The notes: a model not told the origin generated them from the letters alone. A DNA stretch of 64,000 nucleotides from an uncultured Corynebacterium sp. (GCA_943913645.1 CALTYZ010000001.1:100617-164616); one strand, 5' to 3'. Shown: positions 36,082-48,796, counted from the first letter of the stretch. Translations and numbers: made by a program.

Positions 36082-37653
36082 CTACTCCCACTCAATAGTG
36101 CCCGGCGGCTTAGATGTCACATCAAGCACGACCCGGTTCACATCCGCCACCTCGTTAGTGATGCGAGTGGAAATGGTCTCAAGGACCTCATAGGGCACGC
36201 GTACCCAATCTGCTGTCATCGCGTCTTCTGACGCGACCGGCCGCAACACAATTGGATGCCCATAGGTGCGACCATCACCTTGGACCCCCACCGAGCGAAC
36301 ATCCGCCAACAACACCACCGGGCACTGCCAGATCCGCTCGTCCAACCCAGCTCGCGTGAGCTCCTCACGTGCAATGGCATCAGCTGCCCGCAATGTTTCC
36401 AACCGTGCCGCAGTGACCTCGCCAACGATGCGAATACCAAGACCAGGGCCAGGAAACGGCTGCCGGTTGACAATGACCTCCGGCAGACCCAACTCCCGCC
36501 CCACGGCGCGCACCTCATCTTTGAACAGCAACCGCAGCGGCTCAACAAGGGTGAACTCCACATCATCGGGCAAACCACCGACGTTGTGGTGGCTTTTAAT
36601 ATTCGCCGTCCCGGTCCCGCCACCGGATTCCACCACGTCAGGGTAGAGGGTGCCTTGGACCAAAAAGTCCACGCTCTGACCACCCGTACGGTCAGCGAGC
36701 ACGTCTGCTACCGCACGTTCGAAGGAGCGGATGAACTCCGCCCCAATCGCTTTGCGCTTGGCCTCCGGGTCGGTGACACCGGCCAGCTTCGACAAAAACG
36801 CTTCGCGCTCATCAACCGTGACTAAGCGCGCACCGGTCGCGGCAACAAAATCAGTCTCCACCTGCTCGCACTCACCTTGACGCAACAGACCGTGATCCAC
36901 GAACACACAGGTGAGACGGTCGCCGATTGCGCGTTGCACCAGCGCTGCGGCAACCGCAGAATCCACACCGCCGGACAGCCCGCAAATTGCGCGGCCCTGA
37001 CCAACCTGGGCACGCACCTGCTCTACCAGCTGCTCCGCAATATTGGCCGGTGTCCAGTTTTGCTCGATCCCGGCGATCTTCGTCAGAAACTGGGTGAGCA
37101 CTTGCTGACCGTGCGGCGAATGCATGACCTCCGGGTGATACTGCACACCAGCGAAACCGCGTGCAACGTCTTCAAACGCAGCCACCGGCGCACCCGGGGT
37201 GGCAGCTGTTACCGTGCAGCCCGGTGGCGCTTCGGCTACCGCATCACCGTGTGACATCCATACAGGGTGTGTCTCAGGCATACCGGCGTGCAGCACACCG
37301 CCGCCGCCCTGCAGCTGCATTTGCGTGCGCCCATACTCGCGCGCGTCGGTGTGTGCAACGGTGCCGCCGAGTGCCTGCGTCATCGCCTGAAAGCCGTAGC
37401 AAATGCCGAAAATCGGGATCCCGAGTTCCATAATGGCCGGGTCGAGCGAGGGGGCACCGTCGGCGTATACCGAAGCCGGCCCCCCAGAAAGCACCAGCGC
37501 CGCAGGGTTTTTCGCTTGTATCTCGGCGACGGTGACAGTAGAGGGCACGACCTCCGAGTACACGTTCGCCTCACGGACACGACGGGCGATCAGCTGCGCA
37601 TATTGTGCGCCGAAATCCACAACAAGAACTGGGCGAATGGTGGGGGAAGTCAC
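36082..37653 (-). CDS. guaA: GMP synthase (glutamine-hydrolysing)
   Basis: This enzyme converts XMP to GMP using glutamine and ATP. The 523-residue protein has the class I amidotransferase domain (catalytic Cys in [10 protein letters not shown], His/Glu in VQYHPEV), the ATP pyrophosphatase loop [14 protein letters not shown], and the C-terminal dimerisation domain ending in [12 protein letters not shown] place the start at the GTG at 37653 ([15 protein letters not shown]), 7 bases after a TACTAT -10 hexamer at 37666-37661; the open frame extends upstream only because it reads through the direct-repeat copy. Confidence 0.96.
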   Translation of the reverse strand: MTSPTIRPVLVVDFGAQYAQLIARRVREANVYSEVVPSTVTVAEIQAKNPAALVLSGGPASVYADGAPSLDPAIMELGIPIFGICYGFQAMTQALGGTVAHTDAREYGRTQMQLQGGGGVLHAGMPETHPVWMSHGDAVAEAPPGCTVTAATPGAPVAAFEDVARGFAGVQYHPEVMHSPHGQQVLTQFLTKIAGIEQNWTPANIAEQLVEQVRAQVGQGRAICGLSGGVDSAVAAALVQRAIGDRLTCVFVDHGLLRQGECEQVETDFVAATGARLVTVDEREAFLSKLAGVTDPEAKRKAIGAEFIRSFERAVADVLADRTGGQSVDFLVQGTLYPDVVESGGGTGTANIKSHHNVGGLPDDVEFTLVEPLRLLFKDEVRAVGRELGLPEVIVNRQPFPGPGLGIRIVGEVTAARLETLRAADAIAREELTRAGLDERIWQCPVVLLADVRSVGVQGDGRTYGHPIVLRPVASEDAMTADWVRVPYEVLETISTRITNEVADVNRVVLDVTSKPPGTIEWE

Positions 37654-37684
37654 GGCACATATAGTAGCGCGACTCCTCCCGCCG

Positions 37685-37724
37685 CTACTGCACTGCAGCA
37701 CTGAGCCGCTCAAGTGCGGCCCGC
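37685..37724. repeat. 40-bp direct repeat, left copy
   Basis: This 40-base sequence is identical to 39757-39796. It reproduces the last codons and stop of the PAS-domain gene but stands alone here, beside the guaA promoter. It marks the left border of the islet. Confidence 0.9.
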
Positions 37725-37953
37725 CAGAATCAGACACTCCACTTACGAATCGAGCCATCCCCTCAAAAGCTAGTTCATGTCAACACTGAGGCGTTTCAAG
37801 TATCTAAATTTTGCAGTTTTATATCACGCTTAATTTATATTGCATTAATATAAAGTCGGGAAATATAAAGGAAAAATTAAATTTATACTACGGAATCATT
37901 ATATCAACTTGCATAATTAATATTATTTTTCCAGCATTTAAGGAGGTTATGCT

Positions 37954-39558
37954 ATGAAAACAACACGTCTGACTCTGTATCTCATGCATTCCAAGGTTAA
38001 AAAATTCGAGGACGCGCTGGATAGAACAAAGCCTATGCAGAAAGTGGACACGAACCCATCCACGGGGGTGGATTGCAACTTTTACTACGCTATTCCAAAA
38101 CACACTGTCCCTGCTTGGAGCCAGTTTGTCCAACCTCTACTTTCCAAACCCTTAGAAGGCCTCTCAGCGTCCTCCACCGCCGCACTACTGCTGGTCCGCT
38201 CCGAAGAGCGGATCTTTGCACTAACCTTTGGTTACGGCAGATCACTACTAAATCTGGCGAAGATCGAGTATCAATTCGGTCTTCGTGTCGCACTTAATCG
38301 CATAGACCCCCGTCAGATCCGCAGCCTCGACACAAAAACGTTCGAGGACCTAGTTGTTTCAACCCACACCCAGGCCAGTAAAAGCGCCGAGCTTCCGACG
38401 TTTGGTGTCGACATCACGCGCGACATTCTGCGCTCAGTAACTGGTGAGCCACGCACAGACGAATTCGCTCGACGCATTACCGGCTCGGACCCTTTAGTGA
38501 TGGCTGCAAAGACGTCTGCACTGGAGTTGCCCGCTGTTTGTACTGAACTGCTTTCAGCGTTCCATGACAATACATATAAACAAGATTTCGGTTGGATCGA
38601 CCAACTTTCACTGGTCCGAAAGAAGGAATCTATCGAAAAATTAGACGCGTGCTTGGTCGAGCAACTACGGAATGGTCAGTGTGCGACCACGCATCTCGCA
38701 ATCCCGGAGACGATCGGGTGGGAAAACATTGATGGCTTTAGAATCAGAGGCACCGGACAATACGTTTATGAGGATCTCGATATCGAAGAGTATTTGACTC
38801 GCCTCGATGACAAGTGTAAGTCGATTGCGATTCAGAAGCTCAAAACGCGAGAGGTCTCAGTCCGTTACGCGACTTCAGCCCAGTTCGAGAAAATCTCCAG
38901 CCTTTACAGGTGCTTAGTTTCAGAGCAGCGGATCAACGGCAAGCTCCACGTACTCATTGAAGGACGCTGGTTTTCGATCAGTTCCAGCCTGGTCGGCGAG
39001 GTAGACGCCTTTGTTAATAGGTTGCCGGAAATGAAAGAACTCCTGCCGCCGGCTTTAGTGAGCGAACATGAAAAGGTCTACAACGCGCGTGCTGCAGAAA
39101 TGTCTAATGCGAAGTTGCTCAACCTCGACGCGCAAGTCAAACGTCCAGGAGGTGCCAGCAGTGGCATCGAATTTTGCGACATTTTATCTGACCAAGGTGA
39201 CCTAATCCATATAAAACGCAAGTCGCGATCTTCGACCCTCAGCCACCTGTTTGCCCAAGGTAGCGTTTCAGCATCCACATTCATCAACGACGGTGAGTTT
39301 CGAGATCAAATCCGCGAATTGATCAAAAGTCGAGTTGCTGACGAAGTGAGGGAAAAATGGTTAAGTCTAGTTCCGCCAGCTGGAAGCGCGGTCGACCGGG
39401 CGCGATACCGAGTCAATTATGCTGTGATAACGAGCGCGAGCGATCAGGGTCGCGATTGGCTTCCATTCTTTAGCAAGCTGAATCTTATGCAGCATGCCCG
39501 CAGCTTAAAGACCATGGGTATGGAAGTGGCTGTATCGCACATACCGGTCGAATCTTAG
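37954..39558 (+). CDS. TIGR04141/DUF6119-family sporadically distributed protein
   Basis: A 534-residue protein preceded by a perfect AAGGAGG (37940-37946). It begins with the family-type opening KTTRLTLYLMHSKVKKFEDAL and contains GRSLLN at about 90, and in the C-terminal third IEFCDILSDQGDLIHIKRKS followed by STLSHLFAQGSVSA. That segment, an acidic strand, a short turn, then I-H-I-K-R-K, resembles a restriction-endonuclease-like core, but this is only a visual likeness. The family is known for patchy occurrence, often near restriction and defence genes. Base composition is lower in GC than its neighbours. I infer a candidate defence or DNA-modification-related gene; function is unproven. Confidence 0.75.
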   Translation: MKTTRLTLYLMHSKVKKFEDALDRTKPMQKVDTNPSTGVDCNFYYAIPKHTVPAWSQFVQPLLSKPLEGLSASSTAALLLVRSEERIFALTFGYGRSLLNLAKIEYQFGLRVALNRIDPRQIRSLDTKTFEDLVVSTHTQASKSAELPTFGVDITRDILRSVTGEPRTDEFARRITGSDPLVMAAKTSALELPAVCTELLSAFHDNTYKQDFGWIDQLSLVRKKESIEKLDACLVEQLRNGQCATTHLAIPETIGWENIDGFRIRGTGQYVYEDLDIEEYLTRLDDKCKSIAIQKLKTREVSVRYATSAQFEKISSLYRCLVSEQRINGKLHVLIEGRWFSISSSLVGEVDAFVNRLPEMKELLPPALVSEHEKVYNARAAEMSNAKLLNLDAQVKRPGGASSGIEFCDILSDQGDLIHIKRKSRSSTLSHLFAQGSVSASTFINDGEFRDQIRELIKSRVADEVREKWLSLVPPAGSAVDRARYRVNYAVITSASDQGRDWLPFFSKLNLMQHARSLKTMGMEVAVSHIPVES

Positions 39559-39707
39559 TCAGCTGCTCTAACAACGTCTACCAGAATTAAGCCGTGTCTA
39601 GATTTAGGACTCTATTCATGGAAGGTACGGCGGCACGATCCACATCGGCGTTTCCGCTACCGGGGTCGTAGAAAACTAAATATCAGATCTGGGCGAAAGA
39701 CTTCTAT

Positions 39708-39750
39708 GAAGCGCGGGTGGGTCGGAGATCCCCCCCCGCCCCCGCGCTTC
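39708..39750. terminator. GC-rich hairpin at right end of islet
   Basis: GAAGCGCGGG (39708-39717) and CCCGCGCTTC (39741-39750) form a perfect 10-bp stem around a C-rich loop. It lies 6 bases beyond the PAS gene stop on the minus strand and also downstream of the islet gene. There is no T run, so it may act as a weak terminator for either side. Confidence 0.5.
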
Positions 39751-39756
39751 AAGCGA

Positions 39757-39796
39757 CTACTGCACTGCAGCACTGAGCCGCTCAAGTGCGGCCCGC
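39757..39796. repeat. 40-bp direct repeat, right copy (3' end of the PAS gene)
   Basis: It is identical to 37685-37724. Its first three bases are the complement of the PAS gene stop codon and the rest codes for the last 12 residues (ending ERLSAAVQ). Confidence 0.9.
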
Positions 39797-41064
39797 ACAC
39801 CGTCGGTTGAGGGGGCCTCTGCCAGCTTGTCGACGGACTTCTGCAACTGGTCAATTGACGCGTTTGCCGCTTCCATTGCCTGCTCCACACGCTGCACGAG
39901 CCCGGTGATCTGGCCATCGTCAGAGGAGGCAGTGGTCTCAGTCCAACTGTCAATCATTTCCAGCGGCAGTTTGGTCAGTTCAGTAATGGAGGTGACCTTC
40001 ATCTGCACCCGGCGGTGCAGCGCAGTGTGAGAAAACACCGCATCATCCATTTGGCGAACATCGGTATCAAGTGCCTCAACAAGCAGGCGCATCGAGGCGG
40101 AGGTCTCTTTATCCTCATCCCCGCCTGCCCCAAGCTCAGTGGCAAATTGGGCGGTCTGCGCCGTGTGGAGACGCGCTAAGGCGATGGCCATCCGCGCGTT
40201 CGCGGTTCTGGTGTAGAGCTCTTCTGCCACCTCGGCCAGCGCCTGCGCATTTTGATCGAGCACGGTGCGCATCGTCGACCACACCTGCAAAGGTGCAAGC
40301 AGCAATGTACGGGTGGTTTCGTCCGCGACGACGTTTTCCATCTCCGCCTTGACGGAGTTGGTGACCTCGTTCTCCTCCACCAAGGTGGCAGTGGCTTTGC
40401 GCAGCTCTTCGGCTGCTTCCTTGATAGCGGTTTGGGTTGTCATGAATGAGTCGAGCTCACGGTATAAAGCAAACGCCGCGTCATAGACTTCGCCCTGCCC
40501 CTCAGGCAGGATGAACCCGGCGGCTTCGCGCGCTTCGACCTCTGCTGGCAATGCGTCGCGAATGAACGCATCATAGTCGGGAATGAGCTCAGCAAGCTTG
40601 CCAGCGCCACGTTCAGCGCGTTCACGGCGGCCAGCGCCCTCGGCTTCATGCTCGATCACATTGGCTTCTTGATAAACGTCGCCCGCCGCGGAGAACAGTT
40701 CGGTCATAGGACGGGTACGAACAGACAAGTAACTGCCATCAGGCAGCGGGGTGACAGTGGCGAACACATCGTAGGCAGAGCCGTTTTTGGCCTTGTTGCG
40801 CACGTAGGCGGCAAAAGGACGTCCAGCCTCAATGGTGTCCCACATCAACTTGAAGGCCCCGCCGGGCATTTCTTCATTGCGGATCACGTTGTGTGGTTGT
40901 GAGAGGAGCTCGTCCTTTGAGTAGTGCGCGTGACGAGTGAAAACCTCGTTAACGTGGGTGATTATCCCTTTAGCATCAGTGACGGAAAAGAAAATATCAT
41001 TTACGCCGACTTCATGCGCGGGCCCTTCAGGGGCATCACGAAGTATGGTTACACGGTTAGACAT
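39757..41064 (-). CDS. Aer-type PAS-domain protein
   Basis: A 435-residue soluble protein. The N-terminal PAS domain (about 15-120: FFSVTDAKGIITHVNEVFTRHAHYSKDELLSQPHNVIRNEEMPGGAFKLMW split as FSVTDAKGIITHVNEVF and QPHNVIRNEEMP) is of the Aer/aerotaxis sensor type. The rest is a long alpha-helical, coiled-coil-like region without membrane segments or a clear methyl-accepting signalling tip. The ATG at 41064 gives a normal PAS start. It lies 23 bases after guaB3 and is probably in the guaB operon. Its 3' end is the islet integration target. Confidence 0.8.
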   Translation of the reverse strand: MSNRVTILRDAPEGPAHEVGVNDIFFSVTDAKGIITHVNEVFTRHAHYSKDELLSQPHNVIRNEEMPGGAFKLMWDTIEAGRPFAAYVRNKAKNGSAYDVFATVTPLPDGSYLSVRTRPMTELFSAAGDVYQEANVIEHEAEGAGRRERAERGAGKLAELIPDYDAFIRDALPAEVEAREAAGFILPEGQGEVYDAAFALYRELDSFMTTQTAIKEAAEELRKATATLVEENEVTNSVKAEMENVVADETTRTLLLAPLQVWSTMRTVLDQNAQALAEVAEELYTRTANARMAIALARLHTAQTAQFATELGAGGDEDKETSASMRLLVEALDTDVRQMDDAVFSHTALHRRVQMKVTSITELTKLPLEMIDSWTETTASSDDGQITGLVQRVEQAMEAANASIDQLQKSVDKLAEAPSTDGVRAALERLSAAVQ

Positions 41065-41087
41065 ACCGAGAAGCTTAACCAATACGT

Positions 41088-42200
41088 TTACAGTCGCACG
41101 ACCAGGTCTGCTTTTTGGAATGCTTTTGTATCCGTATAGCCACATTTCGCCATGATCCGGCGAAGACCACCGATAAGATTTATCTTACCAAATGGATCCG
41201 TAGAAGGTCCATACAACACCACATTTAATTCGTGTCGCATCTCGGATTCCGCCCAATCGACCACACCGCGGGGGAACCGTGGATGGGCGGCTTGCGCCTC
41301 CCAATACACCCCGCGAGCAGCAGCCTCATGAGCTACGGCAAGCGCCCGGCCAACCATCACCGCATCAGCACCACAGGCGAGCGCAGCCGCAATCTCACCA
41401 GCCCCCCGGATCGCCGGATCGGCGATGACATGAACATAACGCCCCTCCGTCTCGTCCAGATAAGCGCGCCGCGCCGCAGCCACATCGGCGATTGCTGTGG
41501 CTAACGGCACTCCGACGGCAGTATTGTCATTTACCTCACCGGAGCCCACAATCACCCCCGCTACCCCAGCGCGCATGAGGTGCGTTGCAGTCGCGTAATC
41601 AAACACCCCGCCCGCGATCACTGGGACTTCAAGCGAGCCGACAAACTCTTTCAGGTTCAGTGGTTCGCCACCGCGCGCGACATGCTCAGCAGAGATGAGT
41701 GAGCCTTGGAGGAAGAGGATTTCAGCACCAGCGGCAACCACCACCGGCGCCAACTCCCGCGCATTTTGCGGGCTGACTCGCACGGCCACCGTCACGCCCG
41801 CGTCGCGCACCTGACGGATGCGCTCAGTCAGCAGGTCTGGATCAAGCTTGGCCGCATGCAGCCGTTGCAGGACCTGTGTCGCATTACCGGCACTGACATC
41901 GACCGCGCCCACGATCTCGTCGAGCGCGCCCTCCAGGCTGGCATGGCGTCCCCACAGGCCTTCCGCGTCGATTACCCCAAGCCCGCCTTGTTTGCCCATC
42001 TCAATGACAAACTCAGGGCTGGCAAGCGCATCCGTTGGATGCGAGAGGATCGGCGTAGCAAACGTATAGGCGTCAATATGCCATGCAGTGTCTACGTCCT
42101 GGGAGGAGCGAGTGCGACGCCGCGGCACGATCGAGATGCTGTCGAGTTCATAGGCTTTCCGGGCATCGCGCCCAATGCCGATTTCTACGTATTCACGCAT
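41088..42200 (-). CDS. guaB3: GuaB3-family IMP dehydrogenase-related protein
   Basis: A 370-residue TIM-barrel protein of the actinobacterial GuaB3 type, lacking CBS domains. It begins EYVEIGIGRDARKAYELDSISIVPRRRTRSS, characteristic for the group, and has VIAGGVFDYATATHLMRAGVAGVIVGSG. The catalytic GSICTT loop of true IMP dehydrogenase is absent at that position. The ATG at 42200 follows AGGAGAG. Its activity (possibly GMP-related redox chemistry) is not certain. Confidence 0.9.
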   Translation of the reverse strand: MREYVEIGIGRDARKAYELDSISIVPRRRTRSSQDVDTAWHIDAYTFATPILSHPTDALASPEFVIEMGKQGGLGVIDAEGLWGRHASLEGALDEIVGAVDVSAGNATQVLQRLHAAKLDPDLLTERIRQVRDAGVTVAVRVSPQNARELAPVVVAAGAEILFLQGSLISAEHVARGGEPLNLKEFVGSLEVPVIAGGVFDYATATHLMRAGVAGVIVGSGEVNDNTAVGVPLATAIADVAAARRAYLDETEGRYVHVIADPAIRGAGEIAAALACGADAVMVGRALAVAHEAAARGVYWEAQAAHPRFPRGVVDWAESEMRHELNVVLYGPSTDPFGKINLIGGLRRIMAKCGYTDTKAFQKADLVVRL

Positions 42201-42218
42201 GGTGCTCTCCTCGCCCTA

Positions 42219-43850
<1,632 letters not shown>

Positions 43851-43922
43851 TTAGCGACGCTCCGGGCGAAGCAACCCCCGTCCATTTGGTTTGCGGTTGA
43901 TCCCTCCCTAGGCTAGGCAGGT

Positions 43923-44294
43923 GTGAACTACGACGACATGATGCCCATGGACCCGTTTGCGGGTGACCCGAACGATCCGGCATCGTTCATCGAGGACGAT
44001 GAGGTTGTAGAGCCACTGTCGGTACAAGAGCGCGCAGAGGTCATGCAAGACCTCGCCTATGTGCGCGACTGTAAGCGCCGTCTCCGCCCGCGGGGAATCC
44101 TCGGTATTTTCTTCCAGTGCGAGGACTGCGACCAAGTCCACTACTACGACTGGGAGATTATGGAGCAAAACATGCTCGCTTCACTACGCGGTGAGCTCCC
44201 AGCCGTGCATGAGCCCAGCGCGAACCCCACAGTTGAGGCCTATGTCCCGTGGGATTATGCGATGGGCTTTCTCGACGGATTAGACGCGCACTAA
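43923..44294 (+). CDS. DUF5319 protein
   Basis: A 123-residue acidic protein conserved in actinobacteria near sigD and guaB. Features are DPFAGDPNDPASF at the N terminus and a CEDCDQVHYYDWEIM segment whose Cys-x2-Cys could bind metal. The GTG start is 8 bases after TAGGCT, consistent with a leaderless mRNA. The function is unknown. Confidence 0.85.
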   Translation: MNYDDMMPMDPFAGDPNDPASFIEDDEVVEPLSVQERAEVMQDLAYVRDCKRRLRPRGILGIFFQCEDCDQVHYYDWEIMEQNMLASLRGELPAVHEPSANPTVEAYVPWDYAMGFLDGLDAH

Positions 44295-44315
44295 CCCTGT
44301 CCCCTCCCCCCGCTT

Positions 44316-44361
44316 ACGCAGGTACGCAGGTACGCAGGTACGCAGGTACGCAGGTACGCAG
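44316..44361. repeat. Tandem array of an 8-bp unit
   Basis: Five exact copies of ACGCAGGT (44316-44355) are followed by ACGCAG. The array sits between the convergent ends of the DUF5319 gene and rsdA. Copy number should vary between strains by slippage. Confidence 0.95.
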
Positions 44362-44369
44362 TGGGGAGC

Positions 44370-45419
44370 TTAGGTGCTTGAACCGTCGGCTGTGCCAGCC
44401 TGCACCACTGCCGCTGGACCAACCTCGAGGGTGGGGTCAGGTTCGGGCGCACCTTGTGTTGGCGGCAGCTGTGGGTCTGGTGCCGGCGGGTTGACCTGCG
44501 GCGGTTTAGACGGCGATTCCGGCCGCGGCGTGCTTGGTGGCGGGGCCGGTTGCGGTGGCTGCTGAGATGGCGCAGGCCGCACCGGCTGCGACGGCGCAGG
44601 TGGAACCTGTGGACGTGGCGGAGCTGGTGCGGCGGGTTTTGGTGCGCCTGCTTGCGGAGCTGGCGCAGCCGGTGCAGGTGGCGGCTCTGGCGGCTGCGTA
44701 CCTCCTTCCGGCTCCGGCGCGAGCGGAACGGTAACTGTCACCGTTGCCGTTGGGGCCGGGTCTGTCGACGAGTGAGCACCAAAGCGGTCATCGTCACGCT
44801 GTTCACCAGGCGAGCCAGTTGCATTGAGCGAGTTCACTAACGCGCGCGCTTGACGCAGCAAGGCGCTGAAATTCTCGGAATCGCCTTCCTGGTTTGCCGC
44901 CTCAAGCTCGTCGAGTGTTGATGCCAGCTCGACTGCAGCAGTGCGGTCCCCGAAGACTGCAGATGCGGGACCCCATAAGGGGGAGCCTGGGGTTGCGTGG
45001 TAGAGCGCAGCGCCTGAACCGGCAACGAGCACAGTTGCTGCTGCAGCCCCCACAAAACCAGACAGCCATGGACTGATCTTATGTCCAGCTGAGTCGGACA
45101 CTCCCCGTGCCCCACCGCCTCGCACGCCTTCTCGACCTGGGGTGCGGCGGTGGGCCAGCTCGTCATACTCCCCTGCTGGCGACAGCTCCACCGGAGCTGG
45201 CTGCTCGGTCATGTGCGGCGGCGCCGTCACCGTCGGTGGTGATGGCATCGGTTGGTCAACCTCGTCCTTAAGGTCGAGGAAAAGTGCAGCAAGCTGGTCG
45301 GAACCGTGCGACGGGTCCTCCCCCCTCGCGAGTGCGTCAAGAAACGCGTCGCCGTCGCCGACGTTTTCGAACCGCTCCGTCGCGGCGTCGCCGTACAAAT
45401 CATCCTCGCGACGTGTCAT
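44370..45419 (-). CDS. rsdA: Anti-sigma-D factor RsdA
   Basis: A 349-residue membrane anti-sigma factor. The N-terminal cytoplasmic segment (YGDAATERFENVGDGDAFLDALARGED) matches the sigma-D binding region of RsdA. One transmembrane helix lies at about 116-140 (WLSGFVGAAAATVLVAGSGAALY). The outer part has a helical stretch and then a very proline-rich tail (about 220-335), which may span the cell wall. Its ATG overlaps the sigD stop, as expected for co-translated sigma/anti-sigma pairs. Confidence 0.9.
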   Translation of the reverse strand: MTRREDDLYGDAATERFENVGDGDAFLDALARGEDPSHGSDQLAALFLDLKDEVDQPMPSPPTVTAPPHMTEQPAPVELSPAGEYDELAHRRTPGREGVRGGGARGVSDSAGHKISPWLSGFVGAAAATVLVAGSGAALYHATPGSPLWGPASAVFGDRTAAVELASTLDELEAANQEGDSENFSALLRQARALVNSLNATGSPGEQRDDDRFGAHSSTDPAPTATVTVTVPLAPEPEGGTQPPEPPPAPAAPAPQAGAPKPAAPAPPRPQVPPAPSQPVRPAPSQQPPQPAPPPSTPRPESPSKPPQVNPPAPDPQLPPTQGAPEPDPTLEVGPAAVVQAGTADGSST

Positions 45420-45991
45420 GTGTGTAAATCCTGTTCTTCCATTGCTTTCCGCAACTTTGCTATGGCGCGGTGTTGAGCCACCCGCACAGCCCCAGGCGTT
45501 GAGCCCACAGCTTCGGCTGTCTCTTCCGCTGATAGGCCCACGAACACCCGCAAAATGATGATGTCGCGCGCCTTGTCACCTAGTAGATCGAGCAGGGCGC
45601 GGATTTGGTTACTGCCGTCCATCTCCAGCGCAAAATCTTCAGGGGTGCCCCCGGGAGCGGCAGAGTCGGGCACATCTTCGGTGGGGTTGAGTTTGTCGCG
45701 AAACAAAGCTCGGTGAGCGTCTGCGACTTTATTGAAGGCGATGCCATACACAAATGACATGAACGGCCTGCCCATGTCTTGATACTTGTGTATCGAAGTA
45801 CAGACGGCGAGGCAGATCTCTTGAGCGACGTCTTCAGCGGTTGGGGTGCGTCCCCCACTAATGCGGGCACGAGCGTAGCGCAGCACGAGGGGGTGGATGA
45901 TTCGCACTACATTTTGCAAAGCACGCGAATCACCAGCCACGGCGAGCGGCACTAGACGCGCGAGCTCGTCTTCGGCCTTTAGATCAGACAC
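45416..45991 (-). CDS. sigD: RNA polymerase sigma factor SigD (ECF)
   Basis: A 191-residue group-4 sigma factor. Region 2 is HPLVLRYARARIS through QDMGRPFMSFVYGIAFNKVADAHR, and region 4 is RDIIILRVFVGLSAEETAEAVGSTPGAVRVAQHRAIAKLRKAM. I start at the GTG at 45991 because GAGGGG lies 6 bases upstream; the longer frame is unsupported. In corynebacteria and mycobacteria SigD controls envelope genes and is held by RsdA, encoded next. Confidence 0.92.
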   Translation of the reverse strand: MSDLKAEDELARLVPLAVAGDSRALQNVVRIIHPLVLRYARARISGGRTPTAEDVAQEICLAVCTSIHKYQDMGRPFMSFVYGIAFNKVADAHRALFRDKLNPTEDVPDSAAPGGTPEDFALEMDGSNQIRALLDLLGDKARDIIILRVFVGLSAEETAEAVGSTPGAVRVAQHRAIAKLRKAMEEQDLHT

Positions 45992-46436
45992 AACGTTCCC
46001 CTCATTCCTGCGCGGCAGTATCACCACCGGGCGAATAAACAGAAAATACACAGACAAGTCATATGCCTTTATAAGGTTAGCCGCCGGAGGGCAGACCGCA
46101 AAGCCGACCGCGTTTGGTGACACTAGGTAAGCATGCTTTCACACAGAACCCCCTACACCCCACAACAACGCCGAGACCTGCAGGAACCGCACAGCAAGTC
46201 ATAAGGAACGGATTGTTAAATCGAATTTCACCGTTTCGTAACCCATAGCAAAACTCCAGTTCAGAGCAAGATTTTCGCGACTATTACGGATTGATAAAGA
46301 TTCGCGTTACCGCCAGGACACCCGCAGTTCATCTGTAGCGATAACACTTGATATTCGGCATGCCGCATGGAAAGTTCGCGCACCGCGCCGCGACGCCCAT
46401 GCGCCGTTGAAGCACTGACAAGGAGCACGTATAGCT
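45992..46436. promoter_or_regulatory. Divergent regulatory region sigD / whiB-like gene
   Basis: These 445 bases hold no gene that I can support. They are AT-richer than the flanks (about 46200-46360) and must contain the promoters of both regulators. A GTTTCGTAACCC and a GCGTTACCG segment look like parts of a partially repeated motif, but I cannot name a regulator. The AAGGAG at 46423-46428 serves the WhiB gene. Confidence 0.4.
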
Positions 46437-46760
46437 ATGTCCCAACCGCACCTGCTTCCTGGCCCCAACACCGATTTCTGGGATTGGCAGCTTCACAGCG
46501 CCTGCCGAGGGCAAGCCTCGGAGGTCTTCTACCACCCCGACGGGGAGCGAGGCCACGCCCGCACGCAACGCGAAAACCGCGCGAAAGCAATCTGCTACTC
46601 ATGCCCCGTGCTCACCCAGTGCCGCGAGCACGCACTTCGCGTAGCTGAGCCATACGGGATCTGGGGCGGAATGAGCGAATCAGAGCGCAACGCACTCCTG
46701 CGTAGCGGGCGCGGACCAGGCAGGGCGGCTACCAAGGTTAAAGCCCTGCGCTCCAAGTAG
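46437..46760 (+). CDS. whcB: WhiB-family iron-sulfur regulator (WhcB/WhiB3-like)
   Basis: A 107-residue WhiB-like transcription factor. The four cluster ligands are Cys23, Cys53, Cys56 and Cys62 (SACRG and ICYSCPVLTQC), followed by the GIWGG turn at 74-78 and a basic C terminus for DNA contact. Gene order next to sigD and groEL equals the whiB3 region of mycobacteria, and the corynebacterial gene at this place is called whcB. AAGGAG precedes the ATG. It is expected to sense redox or NO and act with a sigma factor. Confidence 0.85.
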   Translation: MSQPHLLPGPNTDFWDWQLHSACRGQASEVFYHPDGERGHARTQRENRAKAICYSCPVLTQCREHALRVAEPYGIWGGMSESERNALLRSGRGPGRAATKVKALRSK

Positions 46761-46777
46761 TCCCAGCAAGGCAAAAA

Positions 46778-46830
46778 GCCCTCCCTGATGCCAAGCCGCG
46801 CTTCAAACGCGGCTTGGCATCAGGGAGGGC
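46778..46830. terminator. Bidirectional terminator, 23-bp perfect stem
   Basis: Two 23-base arms (46778-46800 and 46808-46830) are perfectly complementary around a 7-base loop. On the minus strand the stem is followed by TTTTT, making it the groEL1 terminator; the WhiB gene ends just before it on the plus strand. Confidence 0.95.
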
Positions 46831-46866
46831 AACACTCCGCCGCTGAGCAGCAGAGACACGACGCGC

Positions 46867-48796
<1,930 letters not shown>

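Larger units (their letters stand above)
37685..39756. mobile_element. Single-gene genomic islet bounded by 40-bp direct repeats
   Basis: The 2072-bp segment from the left repeat to the base before the right repeat interrupts the guaA / PAS / guaB3 / guaB block. It contains a very AT-rich leader (about 37790-37950), one gene of a sporadic family and a GC-rich hairpin near the right end. No integrase or transposase is encoded. The repeat equals the 3' end of the neighbouring PAS gene, which stays intact, a pattern typical of site-specific insertion into a gene end. The mechanism is inferred. Confidence 0.75.

Noticed and set aside
36082..37758. A longer guaA starting at 37758
   Set aside because: The extra N terminus is translated from the left direct-repeat copy and its flank, has no family similarity, and lies upstream of the -10 box.
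46070..46090. Possible DtxR box AAGGTTAGCC upstream of sigD
   Set aside because: Only one half of the palindrome resembles the consensus; the other half does not match.
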